Positions 1 through 8,363 of a stretch of 64,000 nucleotides of DNA are shown in pieces. The notes under the pieces are model-generated. The model searched no databases, was not told the origin of the DNA, and saw only the letters and a list, made by a program, of their open reading frames with translations. Origin of the DNA: Streptomyces oceani (lineage in GTDB: Bacteria; Actinomycetota; Actinomycetes; Streptomycetales; Streptomycetaceae); the NCBI RefSeq assembly GCF_001751245.1, contig NZ_LJGU01000113.1, forward strand, positions 45,905 to 109,904, in the 5' to 3' direction. Both the position numbers and the translations under genes were made by a program. Each line of letters opens with the position of its first letter. The first letter of the stretch is position 1.

Positions 1-690
1 GGCCCCCGGCGGGCCGGAGACGGTGACCTGGACCCGCGGGCCGGCGGGTCCGCCGTCCGGGCCGTCCGTGCCGGTCGACTCGACGTGGAGTCGGCCGTCC
101 GCCACCCGCCAGCTCTGGCCCACGGAATCGGCCAGCCGCTCCGCTTGGTGGTCGACGTAGACGACGGTGCCGCCGGCGGCGACGGTCTCGGCCACGACCC
201 GGTCGAGCTCCTCCCGGGCCGCCGGGTCGAGACCCGTCCACGCCTCGTCCAGGACCAGCAGCCGCGGCCGGACCAGCAACGCCTGGGCGACCGCGACCTT
301 CTGACTGGTGCCCTTGGACAGCTCGGCCATCGGGGTGTGGGTGTGGCCCGCGGCGCCGAACCGCTCCAGCCACTCCCGCGCCGTACGGGCCGCCGCGCGC
401 CGCCGCATGCCGCGGATGCGCGCCTGGTGGGTCAGATAGCCCAGCGGCCCGAAGGGCAGTGCCACGGGGAAGCGTTCCGGTACGTAACCGACAGGGCGCG
501 GCACCTCGGTGACGCGCCCTCGGGAGGGGGCGTCGATGCCGGCCAGCAGGCGCAGCAGCGTGGACTTGCCGCTGCCGTTGTCGCCGGTCACCCGGAGGAC
601 GGTGGCTTCCGGCAGCGCGGCGTCGACCTCGCGCAGCACCCACGGGCTGCCCGGGCCGCCGTACCGCCGGCCGACCGCACGCAATTCCAT
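1..690 (-). CDS. ABC transporter ATP-binding protein (partial, C-terminus outside window)
   Basis: Reading from the ATG at 690 the protein has a Walker A motif GDNGSGKST (residues 36-44), a signature-like stretch LSKGTSQKVAVAQ and a Walker B LLVLDEAWTGLD followed by an H-loop VDHQ. It is therefore the nucleotide-binding subunit of an ABC transporter. No permease lies in the window, so substrate and direction are unknown. The C-terminus runs off the left edge after about 230 residues, in a Gly/Pro-rich tail. A TACGGT box (699-704, minus strand) lies 8 nt before the ATG, so the transcript may be nearly leaderless. Transcribed like hemQ upstream of it but separated by about 90 bp. Confidence 0.85.
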   Translation of the reverse strand, partial: MELRAVGRRYGGPGSPWVLREVDAALPEATVLRVTGDNGSGKSTLLRLLAGIDAPSRGRVTEVPRPVGYVPERFPVALPFGPLGYLTHQARIRGMRRRAAARTAREWLERFGAAGHTHTPMAELSKGTSQKVAVAQALLVRPRLLVLDEAWTGLDPAAREELDRVVAETVAAGGTVVYVDHQAERLADSVGQSWRVADGRLHVESTGTDGPDGGPAGPRVQVTVSGPPGA

Positions 691-746
691 GCCGCCACAC
701 CGTAGTCGACGGGCGCCCCACCGGACCCGTGCGAACTCCGATTCCT

Positions 747-782
747 CGCCGGCGGGCGCGCTCACGCCGGCGGGCGCGCTCA
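747..782. repeat. Two-copy 18-bp direct repeat at the hemQ stop
   Basis: The unit cgccggcgggcgcgctca occurs at 747-764 and again at 765-782. The second copy contains the hemQ stop codon (complement of tca at 780-782). The duplication leaves a second in-frame stop downstream. It probably arose by slippage and has no evident function. Confidence 0.7.
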
Positions 783-1496
783 GGCCAGCTCTGCCACCAG
801 TTCGGCGACGGGCTTGCGGCGCCCGGTGTAGAACGGCACCTCCTCGCGCACGTGCAGACGGGCCTCGGAGGCGCGCAGGTGCCGCATCAGGTCGACGATC
901 CGGTGCAGTTCGTCGGCCTCGAAGGCGAGAATCCACTCGTAGTCGCCCAGCGAGAAGGCCGGCACGGTGTTGGCCCGTACGTCCGGGAAGCCGCGGGCCA
1001 TCTTGCCGTGGTCCGCGAGCATGCGGCGCCGGTCCTCGTCCGGCAGCAGATACCAGTCGTACGAGCGCACGAACGGGTAGACACTGACGTACTCCCGCGG
1101 CTCCTCGTCGGCGAGGAAGGCCGGGATGTGCGACTTGTTGAACTCCGCGGGCCGGTGCAGCGCCATGTTCGACCAGACCGGGTCCAGGGCGCGGCCCAGC
1201 TTGGTGCGACGGAACCGGTTGTACGCCTCCTGCAGCGCGTCCGACGTCTCCGCGTGCCACCAGATCATCACGTCCGCGTCGGCGCGCAGCCCGGAGACGT
1301 CGTACGTGCCGCGGACCACCACGTCCTTCGCCGCGAGCTGCGCGTACAGCTCGGTCACCTCGTCCGCGTAGCCACCGCGATCCTCCGGAAGCTGCTCGCG
1401 CAGCCGGAAGACGGACCACAGGGTGTAGCGGAGAGTGTCGTTGAGGTCCTTGGCCTTCTTGCCCGCGTTGGAGGTCTTCTCCGGTTCGACAGTCAT
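780..1496 (-). CDS. hemQ: HemQ, coproheme decarboxylase (chlorite dismutase family)
   Basis: A 238-residue protein of the chlorite dismutase-like fold. It has the family stretch [25 protein letters not shown] around residues 138-162, including the Tyr expected to carry the radical during decarboxylation, and the [15 protein letters not shown] segment after it. In Gram-positive bacteria HemQ (ChdC) converts coproheme to haem b with peroxide, the last step of the coproporphyrin-dependent pathway. The ATG at 1496 has GGGAG about 10 nt upstream, inside the end of hemY. It starts 4 nt after the hemY stop, so the two are an operon, and this pairing fits the pathway. Length is normal for the family. 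Confidence 0.95.
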   Translation of the reverse strand: MTVEPEKTSNAGKKAKDLNDTLRYTLWSVFRLREQLPEDRGGYADEVTELYAQLAAKDVVVRGTYDVSGLRADADVMIWWHAETSDALQEAYNRFRRTKLGRALDPVWSNMALHRPAEFNKSHIPAFLADEEPREYVSVYPFVRSYDWYLLPDEDRRRMLADHGKMARGFPDVRANTVPAFSLGDYEWILAFEADELHRIVDLMRHLRASEARLHVREEVPFYTGRRKPVAELVAELA

Positions 1497-1500
1497 GCGT

Positions 1501-3003
1501 CTATTCTCCCGCGCTCGCTCCGCTGCCCGGCGGCCGGGTCGTCGACGTACGGTCCGCTGACGTGCGGGTGACCTCCGCCACCGCCGCGTCGGCGCTCCCG
1601 ACGCAGGCCGGGATACCGACCCCGTCGTACGCCGCGCCGCACACCGCGAGCCCGGGCAGCGCCCCGAGCGCGCGGCGTACCCGCGCGACGCGGTCCTGGT
1701 GGCCCACCGGATACTGCGGCAGGCCGCCCTCCCAGCGGCTGACCACCGTGGCCACCGGCTGGGCCGAGATGCCGACGGCGGCGCGGAGGTCCCCGCGCGC
1801 GGCGGCCACCAGCTCCGCGTCCGGACGCTCCAACCGCTCCGCCTGGCCGTACCGCCCGATGGAGGCGCGCAGCACGAACAGTTCCGGGTCCTGCGCCCCG
1901 GTCCACGCCCACTTGTTGGCGGAGAACGTCGCGGCCTTGATCACCCGCCCGTCCACCGGCGGGACGAGGAAGCCGCTGCCCTCCGGCACGGACTCGCACT
2001 CCGCGCGCCGGAAGGCCATCGTGACCAGCGCCATCGAGGCGTAGTCCACCGCCGTCAACTCGGTCGCCGCCCCGGGCGCGACGGGCCGGAGCACTCTCGC
2101 CGCCGCGGGAGCCGGTGCCGCCACGATCACGGCGTCCGCGTCCAGCGTCTCCCCCGTCTCGGTCACCACCCGCCAGCCGCCGACCGCCGCCTCGCTGGTC
2201 TCCGCCTGGCGCGCCGCCCCGACCTCCCCGCCGTCCGCCGGCAGCCGGTGCACGGCTCGTACGGTCACGCCCGTACGCAACGTGCCGCCAGCGGACCGGC
2301 AGGCTTCGGCGACCGCCTGGGGCAGTCGCCCGATCCCGCCCTCGATGCCCTGGAAGACCGGGCCGGTGGCGGCCGTGCCGGCCTCCCTGGCGGCGGACTG
2401 CCGCTCCAGGGCGGCGCGTACGCCGGTCAGCAGGGAACGCTCCGCGCGCGCCGCCTCGTACAACTGCGGCACGGTCGCGCGCATCGAGAGTTGGTAGGCG
2501 TCGCCCGCGTAGACCCCGCCGAGCAGCGGCTCGACCAGCCGGTCCACCACCTCGCGGCCCAGCCGCCGTGCGACGTACTCGCCGATCGCGGTGTCCTCGC
2601 CGACCTCGGTGGCGGGCAACGACGCGTCCCGCGCCATCCGTTCCCGACCCTCCCGGGAGACGATCCCCGTCAGGGTGTCCGGGTCAGCCGGTACGCCCAT
2701 GAGGTGGCCCTTGGGCATGGGCTGGAGCGCGCCGCGGGTCCAGATCGCGGACCCGGCGCCGGTCGGGGAGCGCAGATCCCCCCCGAGTCCCACGGCGTGC
2801 GCGAGCCCGACGGCCTCGGGACGCCGGGCGAGCATCGCCTCGGCACCCAGGTCGACGGCCAGGTGCCCGGCGATGTCGCCCACCCGCAGCTTGCCGCCGA
2901 GTCGCGCCGTGGACTCCAGCAGCGTCACGAAGTGGCCCTGGCCCAGCAGCCGGTGGGCCGCGGCGAGTCCGGCGATACCGCCGCCGATCACGATCACCTG
3001 CAT
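1501..3003 (-). CDS. hemY: Coproporphyrinogen III / protoporphyrinogen oxidase (HemY/CgoX)
   Basis: A 500-residue FAD enzyme starting with a Rossmann motif [15 protein letters not shown] (residues 5-19) and carrying the amine-oxidase-like C-terminal block [21 protein letters not shown] that is typical of HemY. In actinobacteria this soluble enzyme oxidises coproporphyrinogen III to coproporphyrin III, two steps before HemQ, whose gene follows directly. The ATG at 3003 is preceded on the minus strand by TAGGGT (3010-3015) with a 6-nt spacer, a typical leaderless promoter arrangement in this window. Length is about 30 residues above many homologues owing to Ala/Gly-rich loops. Confidence 0.93.
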   Translation of the reverse strand: MQVIVIGGGIAGLAAAHRLLGQGHFVTLLESTARLGGKLRVGDIAGHLAVDLGAEAMLARRPEAVGLAHAVGLGGDLRSPTGAGSAIWTRGALQPMPKGHLMGVPADPDTLTGIVSREGRERMARDASLPATEVGEDTAIGEYVARRLGREVVDRLVEPLLGGVYAGDAYQLSMRATVPQLYEAARAERSLLTGVRAALERQSAAREAGTAATGPVFQGIEGGIGRLPQAVAEACRSAGGTLRTGVTVRAVHRLPADGGEVGAARQAETSEAAVGGWRVVTETGETLDADAVIVAAPAPAAARVLRPVAPGAATELTAVDYASMALVTMAFRRAECESVPEGSGFLVPPVDGRVIKAATFSANKWAWTGAQDPELFVLRASIGRYGQAERLERPDAELVAAARGDLRAAVGISAQPVATVVSRWEGGLPQYPVGHQDRVARVRRALGALPGLAVCGAAYDGVGIPACVGSADAAVAEVTRTSADRTSTTRPPGSGASAGE

Positions 3004-3156
3004 ACCCTCACCCTAGTACCGCGCGCACGAAGCCCTGACCTACGAAGGAGGCGCTCGGGAGCGACCTCTCCCGCCTGGACCACCGGTCATGACGCCGCCG
3101 GCTGAGGTGGCGCAAAAGCGCTCCCGGTGTCACGCGGTCGGAAGTACGCTCCGCGC

Positions 3157-3792
3157 ATGATGGGATGGGACCAGTTAGCCGCCTTTGTCGTCGTTGTCGC
3201 CGCCTTGATCGTCGTACCGGGTCCGAGTGTGCTGTTCGTCGTGAGCCGTGGGGTGGCCCTGGGACGGCGGGCGGCGGTGTCCACCGCGGTGGGCAACGAA
3301 GCCGGGATGCTGGTCCAGGTGCTGCTGGTGGCCGTGGGGCTCGGCGGCATCGTCGAGCGGTCCGCGCTCGTCTTCTCCGTGCTGAAGTTCGCCGGCGCGC
3401 TGTACCTCGTCCATCTGGGCGTGCACGCGTGGCGGCATCGCAAGGAACTGGCCGTCACCCCGGAGCAGGAGCGGACGACGCGGTCATCCGCGCAGATCCT
3501 GCGCGAGGGCTTCATCGTCGGGGTCAGTAACCCCAAGGGTTTCCTTATCTTCACCGCCGTGCTGCCGCAGTTCGTGAGTCCCGACAGCGGCAGCGTTCCC
3601 GTTCAGCTGCTCGCGCTCGGCCTGATCTGCGTGATCATCGCGCTGATCTCGGACGCCGCCTGGGGGGTGCTGGCCGGCACGGTGCGCGGCTGGCTGGGGC
3701 ACTCCCCGCGTCGGCTCTCCTTCATCGGCGGCGCCTCCGGCGCGGTCATGGTCGGGCTGGGCGTCAAGCTGGCGTTCAGCAGCCGGCCCTGA
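3157..3792 (+). CDS. LysE family translocator with an early TTA codon
   Basis: A 211-residue membrane protein with the LysE/RhtB N-terminal pattern (VVPGPSVLFVVSRGVALGRRAAVSTAVGNE condensed in the first 50 residues) and about six hydrophobic segments. Family members export amino acids or related small solutes; the substrate here is unknown. The ATG at 3157 is chosen over a GTG at 3127 because a TACGCT box (3145-3150) lies 6 nt upstream, giving a leaderless transcript. Codon 7 is TTA (3175-3177). TTA is extremely rare in Streptomyces and is read by the bldA tRNA, so translation may be restricted to late growth. The gene converges with hemE. Confidence 0.88.
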   Translation: MMGWDQLAAFVVVVAALIVVPGPSVLFVVSRGVALGRRAAVSTAVGNEAGMLVQVLLVAVGLGGIVERSALVFSVLKFAGALYLVHLGVHAWRHRKELAVTPEQERTTRSSAQILREGFIVGVSNPKGFLIFTAVLPQFVSPDSGSVPVQLLALGLICVIIALISDAAWGVLAGTVRGWLGHSPRRLSFIGGASGAVMVGLGVKLAFSSRP

Positions 3793-3923
3793 CCCACCCG
3801 AACACCGTCAGGGCCGGCGGCTGCCGCCGTGGACCATCGACGCCGCCAGCGCCCGCGAGTTCGCGAACCCGTGGAGATCCGTACGGCGCGGGGAGCCATC
3901 GGTCGCCGCGCACTACGGAGTGG

Positions 3924-4988
3924 TCAGCGCGCGGTGCGCTCGTGCACGTACGCGGTCAGCCGGGTCAGCGAGTCCGGGTCGGTGTCCGGCAGGACACCGT
4001 GCCCCAGGTTGAAGATGTGCCCAGGCAGTCCGTCCGCCGCCCGCAGCACGCTCTCCGCCTGTTCCTCGACGGCCTCCGGCGGCGCGAACAGCACCGCCGG
4101 GTCGAGGTTGCCCTGTACGGCCTTCCCCGGACCGACCCGGCGGGCCGCCTCGTCCAGCGACACCCGCCAGTCCGCCCCGACCACGTCGGCCCCCACCTGC
4201 CCCATCAGGCCGAGCAGTTCGCCGGTGCCCACCCCGAAGTGGATACGCGGGATGCCGTACTCCGCGACCGCCTCGAAGACCTTGGTGGAGGCGGGCAACA
4301 CGGAGTGGCGGTAGTCGTACGGGCGCAGGGCGCCGGCCCAGGAGTCGAAGAGCTGCACCGCGGAGGCGCCGGCCTCGGCCTGCACCCGCAGGAAGGCGGC
4401 GGTGATGTCGGCAAGCCGGTCCAGCAGGTCGGCCCACAGCTGCGGGTCGCCGTACATCAGCGCCTTGGTGTGCTCGTGGTTGCGTGAGGGCCCGCCCTCG
4501 ACGAGATAGCTGGCCAGCGTGAAGGGCGCGCCGGCGAAGCCGATCAGCGGAGTCCCGCCCAGCTCCTCGGTGAGCGCACCGACGGCCTCGGTGACGTACG
4601 CCACGTCGTCCGGCTCCAGCGGACGCAGCCGCTCCAGGTCGGCCCGGCTGCGGAACGGCCGCTCGACGACCGGTCCGACACCGGGCTTGATGTCCAGTTC
4701 GACGCCGATCGCCTTGAGCGGCACCACGATGTCGCTGAAGTAGATGGCCGCGTCCACGCCGTGCCGACGTACCGGCTGCAGGGTGATCTCGGTGACCAGG
4801 TCCGGACGCGTGCACGCCTCCAGCATGCCGGTGCCCTCCCGCGCCTTGCGGTACTCCGGGAGCGAGCGCCCGGCCTGCCGCATGAACCACACCGGGGTGT
4901 GCGGCACCGGCTGGCGTCGACACGCCTGCAGGAAGGGGGAGTTCCGGGTGGCGAGGGGTGGGCCCGCGGGCGGCTGGTTCGCAGTCAC
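3924..4988 (-). CDS. hemE: Uroporphyrinogen decarboxylase
   Basis: A 354-residue protein with the signature [16 protein letters not shown] (residues 32-47, the Arg residues bind substrate carboxylates), the catalytic-Asp segment YFSDIVVP and the C-terminal [14 protein letters not shown] box. It decarboxylates uroporphyrinogen III to coproporphyrinogen III, feeding the HemY and HemQ enzymes encoded nearby. The start is a GTG at 4988. It is divergent from the DUF3000 gene with an 85-bp gap. Length is normal. Confidence 0.96.
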   Translation of the reverse strand: MTANQPPAGPPLATRNSPFLQACRRQPVPHTPVWFMRQAGRSLPEYRKAREGTGMLEACTRPDLVTEITLQPVRRHGVDAAIYFSDIVVPLKAIGVELDIKPGVGPVVERPFRSRADLERLRPLEPDDVAYVTEAVGALTEELGGTPLIGFAGAPFTLASYLVEGGPSRNHEHTKALMYGDPQLWADLLDRLADITAAFLRVQAEAGASAVQLFDSWAGALRPYDYRHSVLPASTKVFEAVAEYGIPRIHFGVGTGELLGLMGQVGADVVGADWRVSLDEAARRVGPGKAVQGNLDPAVLFAPPEAVEEQAESVLRAADGLPGHIFNLGHGVLPDTDPDSLTRLTAYVHERTAR

Positions 4989-5073
4989 ATCCCGAAGTCT
5001 CGCATGGGATACGAAGCGACCGTGACTCGTGTTCCTACCGGACGCGCCCCCGCCGTACGCCTACCCTCGGCGC

Positions 5074-5772
5074 ATGGCAGCGGCTGGGACACACGAGGCG
5101 GGGGGCTCCGACGGCACCCGGGACGGTACGGACGCGCACCTGGCGGTGTTCCGCCGGGCCGTCACGGCGCTCGGGGAGGTGACCCACCGGCCGGAGTTGC
5201 GGCTCGCCGAGCTGCCCGCGCCGAAGCGGCTGGCGCCGTACGCGTACGCGCTCGAGGCGAGCGTACGGGACCCGGAGGCAGGGGCAGGAGCGGGAACGGG
5301 GACGGAGGCCGAGACCGACGACATGGACACCGAGCTGGCGGACGGACGCTTCGTGCTGCTCCACGATCCGGCCGGGCAGGAGGGCTGGCAGGGCACCTTC
5401 CGGGTGGTCACCCTGGCGCGCACGGAGCTGGAGGCGGAACTGGCGGTCGATCCGCTGTTGCCGGAGGTCACCTGGTCCTGGCTGACGGGGGCGCTGGAGG
5501 CCGGCTCGGTGCGTTACGGGGCGCCGAGCGGCACGGTGACGCGTTCCGGTTCGTACTTCTTCGGGGAGCTGGCCGGCCGCGGGACCCAGAGTGAACTCGA
5601 ACTCCGGGCCAGCTGGAGTCCGTTGGAGCCGGAGGCGGGCGTCATCCCGGACGTGGCCGCTCATCTCACCGTCTGGTGCGACGTGTTGTGCCAGTGCGCG
5701 GGCCTGCCCCAGCACTCCGACGGTGGGCCGGTCGTGCCGCTGCCGCAGCGCCGAGGGCCGCGACGTGGGTGA
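5074..5772 (+). CDS. DUF3000 family protein
   Basis: A 232-residue protein recognised as the actinobacterial DUF3000 family from its conserved segments (FRRAVTALGEV near the N-terminus, LPAPKRLAPYAYALEA, and WSWLTGALE with GSYFFGELA in the second half). Function is unknown. A Gly/Glu/Thr-rich acidic insert lies around residues 68-85. The ATG at 5074 is preferred over an upstream ATG at 5029 because TACCCT (5062-5067) sits 6 nt upstream, a leaderless arrangement, and the extra 15 residues would lie over the promoter. The gene lies divergent to hemE, the same neighbourhood as in S. coelicolor as far as I recall. Confidence 0.88.
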   Translation: MAAAGTHEAGGSDGTRDGTDAHLAVFRRAVTALGEVTHRPELRLAELPAPKRLAPYAYALEASVRDPEAGAGAGTGTEAETDDMDTELADGRFVLLHDPAGQEGWQGTFRVVTLARTELEAELAVDPLLPEVTWSWLTGALEAGSVRYGAPSGTVTRSGSYFFGELAGRGTQSELELRASWSPLEPEAGVIPDVAAHLTVWCDVLCQCAGLPQHSDGGPVVPLPQRRGPRRG

Positions 5773-5865
5773 AACGTGCCGGTGAGGCAGCGGGCGGGGC
5801 GACGAACACCGTCGAGCGACTGTCCGAATTGCACCATTTGTTATCACTGATTCGTGATCATTCTC

Positions 5866-5893
5866 TAAAGCCTGAGATGCCAGCTGCCGAAGC
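5866..5893 (+). promoter_or_regulatory. Candidate sigma-WhiG promoter of whiI
   Basis: TAAA at 5866-5869 is followed after exactly 16 nt by GCCGAAGC (5886-5893). The FliA/WhiG-type consensus is TAAA, a 15-16 nt spacer, then GCCGATAA; the -35 matches fully and the first five bases of the -10 match. whiI is a known sigma-WhiG target in S. coelicolor. The deduced leader is about 95 nt. Confidence 0.65.
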
Positions 5894-5994
5894 ACGTGGT
5901 GACCCTTCCACCAGGGAACGTCCCGGCTCGATCGTTGATCCGCAGCTGCGTGTCCACGAGCCGGCACCGTCCCAGCCACTGCCCAGGAGGCCCG

Positions 5995-6666
5995 GTGTCC
6001 GTTCTCCTCGAGCACCCCACAAGCCTGGTCGCCTACCGCCCGAACAAGCCGACCGCCATGGTCGTCGTCGCCGACCCCCGAGTCCGTTCCACCGTGACCC
6101 GGCACCTCTGGGGACTCGGCGTACGGGACGTGATCGAGGCGTCGTCCATCGCGGAGGCCCGTCCCCGAATCGGTAAGCCACGTGACATCTGCGTGGCCGA
6201 CGTCCACCTGCCCGACGGATCCGGCCTCACTCTGCTCTCCGAGACCCGTAACGCGGGCTGGCCGAACGGCCTGGCGCTGTCCGCCGGGGACGACGTCGGC
6301 GCGGTCCGCAACGCCCTTGCCGGCGGCGTCAAGGGATACGTCGTCACCGGCACCCGCACCAGCATCGGTGGCGGCCTGCCCACCCGGCACGGCGCCGCGT
6401 CCATCGGCGCCGCCCGGCTGCACCGCCGTCCGGGCGGCGGCCCCGGCGGACCCGGCCACCCCGGCAGCCACCGGGAGCTGTCCGGACGGGAGGTCGAGGT
6501 GCTGCGACTGGTGGCGGAGGGCCAGTCGAACAAGGCGATCGGCGTCTCCATGGGACTGTCCGCCCTGACGGTCAAGTCCCATCTCGCGCGGATCGCCCGC
6601 AAGCTCGGCACCGGCGACCGGGCAGGCATGGTCGCGGTCGCCCTCCGCACCAGCATCATCCACTGA
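5995..6666 (+). CDS. whiI: WhiI, atypical LuxR-type response regulator of sporulation
   Basis: A 223-residue protein with an N-terminal receiver-like domain and a C-terminal LuxR-type HTH (ELSGREVEVLRLVAEGQSNK, then VKSHLARIARKL). The GTG at 5995 has AGGAGG at 5985-5990. Numbered from it, the pocket aspartates fall at D27 and D69, the positions I recall for S. coelicolor WhiI, which supports both start and identity. The pocket is atypical: the first residue of the usual acidic pair is Ala (VVVADPR), while D69, a Ser and a Lys are kept. WhiI is needed for sporulation septation and chromosome condensation in aerial hyphae. No kinase gene is adjacent, as expected. A Gly/Pro-rich linker joins the two domains. 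Confidence 0.92.
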   Translation: MSVLLEHPTSLVAYRPNKPTAMVVVADPRVRSTVTRHLWGLGVRDVIEASSIAEARPRIGKPRDICVADVHLPDGSGLTLLSETRNAGWPNGLALSAGDDVGAVRNALAGGVKGYVVTGTRTSIGGGLPTRHGAASIGAARLHRRPGGGPGGPGHPGSHRELSGREVEVLRLVAEGQSNKAIGVSMGLSALTVKSHLARIARKLGTGDRAGMVAVALRTSIIH

Positions 6667-6847
6667 CACCCCCATCGCGCGGCAGCACAGCAGCAGAACC
6701 GCACGCCCGCACCGTCGCGACACCGTGAGGCCGTCCGTCGCACGGCCGCACCAACGCACCGTCACAGGGCACGCCGCTGCCCCAGCACCAACCCCACTCC
6801 GTGACAACCCGCCCGACCGGACAGCCAACCGGTCCACATGCGCCCGC

Positions 6848-6916
6848 AAGCGCCCGTCAGCGCCCGTCAGCGCCCGTCAGCGCCCGTCAGCGAGACGCAA
6901 CCGCCGACGGGCGCTT
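6848..6916 (+). repeat. Four 10-bp tandem repeats facing one complementary arm
   Basis: The unit cgcccgtcag is repeated four times without change at 6851-6890, after one diverged copy (6841-6850). Downstream, GACGGGCGCTT (6906-6916) is the exact complement of AAGCGCCCGTC (6848-6858), and its first nine or ten bases can pair with any of the four repeats. RNA from whiI could thus form one of four alternative stems with loops of different length, just upstream of the rnd promoter. Confidence 0.75.
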
Positions 6917-6947
6917 CGCGGTACGCACACACCGCTACCCTGGATCG

Positions 6948-8222
6948 GTGACCGACGCCCAGGAGACCGCACCAGCGGCCGCAACTCAGCCCCGCACCGA
7001 GGACCCCGACTCGACGGCGCCGATCCCGTTGTTGGAACCTCGCGAGGGCGTCCCCCCGGTGATCACCACAGCGGAGGAACTCGCCCGAGTCACCGCTGAG
7101 TTCGCCGCCGGCAGCGGCCCGGTCGCGGTGGACGCGGAGCGCGCCTCCGGATACCGCTACGGGCAGCAGGCGTATCTCATCCAGCTGCGCCGGGCAGGGG
7201 CGGGAAGCGCCCTCATCGACCCGGTCAGCTGCCCGGACCTCACGTCCCTCGGCGTGGCGCTGGAGAGTACGGAGTGGGTGCTGCACGCCGCCAGCCAGGA
7301 CCTGCCGTGCCTCCGCGAGATAGGCATGGCCCCGCGCGTGGTCTTCGACACCGAGCTGGCCGGCCGGCTGGCCGGCTTCGCGCGCGTCGGTCTGGGCGCC
7401 ATCGTGGAGAACGTCCTCGGGTACGCCCTGGAGAAGGGCCATTCGGCCGTCGACTGGTCCACCCGCCCGCTGCCCGAACCCTGGCTACGGTACGCCGCGC
7501 TGGACGTGGAGCTGCTGGTCGACCTGCGCGACGCGCTGGCCGAGGAGCTGCGCCGGCAGGGCAAGCTGGACTGGGCGCTCCAGGAGTTCGCCGCCATCGT
7601 GGCGGCCCCGCCACCGGCTCCGCGGAAGGACCCCTGGCGGCGCACCTCCGGGATGCACAAGGTGCGCCGCCGGCGCCAGTTGGCGATCGTACGGGAGCTG
7701 TGGACCGCGCGTGACGAGCTGGCGCGCCGGCGTGACGCCTCGCCCGGCAGGGTGCTCGGCGACGCCGCGATCATCGCCGCCGCCCTGAACCAGCCCTCGG
7801 ACGTCCAGGGCCTGGCGGCACTGTCCGGGTTCGGGCATCGGATGAGCCGCCGCCAGCGGGAACAGTGGCAGGCGGCGATCGATCGGGCGCGCGCGCTGCC
7901 CGAGGAGGAGCTTCCGCAGCTCGGTCAGCCCCCCGGCGGCCCGCCGCCGCCACGGTCCTGGGCGGACAAGGAGCCCGCCGCGGCCGCCCGGCTCAGCGCG
8001 GCGCGCGCCGCCGTCACCGCCCGGGCAGGGGAACTCAACCTCCCGCAGGAGAACCTCCTCACACCGGACACCGTACGGCGACTGTGCTGGGAACCGCCGA
8101 CGGAGATCTCCCGGGAGACGGTGACCAGCGCGCTGCGTGGGTACGGCGCCCGCGAGTGGCAGCTCGAGCAGACCGTCGACCTGCTGGTGACCGCGCTGGC
8201 GGCGACCGCGCCAGCGGACTGA
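6948..8222 (+). CDS. rnd: Ribonuclease D (DEDD exonuclease with HRDC domain)
   Basis: A 424-residue protein. The N-terminal half is a DEDD 3'-5' exonuclease: VAVDAERASGYRYGQQAYLIQLRRAG (Exo I, about residues 46-71), the VLHAASQDLPCL (Exo II) and the YAALDVELLVDL (Exo III) blocks are visible. An HRDC domain follows around residues 240-320 (REQWQAAIDRAR near its end). RNase D trims 3' ends of tRNA and other stable RNAs. The GTG at 6948 has TACCCT (6936-6941) with a 6-nt spacer, a leaderless pattern, and the upstream in-frame extension is repeat-derived, so the shorter form is preferred. Confidence 0.92.
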   Translation: MTDAQETAPAAATQPRTEDPDSTAPIPLLEPREGVPPVITTAEELARVTAEFAAGSGPVAVDAERASGYRYGQQAYLIQLRRAGAGSALIDPVSCPDLTSLGVALESTEWVLHAASQDLPCLREIGMAPRVVFDTELAGRLAGFARVGLGAIVENVLGYALEKGHSAVDWSTRPLPEPWLRYAALDVELLVDLRDALAEELRRQGKLDWALQEFAAIVAAPPPAPRKDPWRRTSGMHKVRRRRQLAIVRELWTARDELARRRDASPGRVLGDAAIIAAALNQPSDVQGLAALSGFGHRMSRRQREQWQAAIDRARALPEEELPQLGQPPGGPPPPRSWADKEPAAAARLSAARAAVTARAGELNLPQENLLTPDTVRRLCWEPPTEISRETVTSALRGYGAREWQLEQTVDLLVTALAATAPAD

Positions 8223-8289
8223 TCGGCTGGTTCACCCGCGCGCCACCCTCCACGAGCGAAGGCCGCACCCGGGCCGCCCTTGCCCACGT

Positions 8290-8305
8290 GTTACCGGCAA
8301 GTAGC
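8290..8305 (+). promoter_or_regulatory. Imperfect inverted repeat in the fadA promoter region
   Basis: GTTAC-CGGCAA-GTAGC is an imperfect inverted repeat (one mismatch between half-sites) 59 bp before the fadA start; GTAGCAT at its end could double as a -10 region. It resembles sites bound by TetR/GntR-type fatty-acid regulators in actinobacteria, but this is only inference. Confidence 0.3.
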
Positions 8306-8363
8306 ATGTACCCCGGGAAGCGCGCCGTACGGCGTCACCACCGCACCCTGGAGGAGAGCCAAC

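Noticed and set aside
6841..6890. CRISPR-like array
   Set aside because: The repeats are 10 bp with no spacers, so they are simple tandem repeats.
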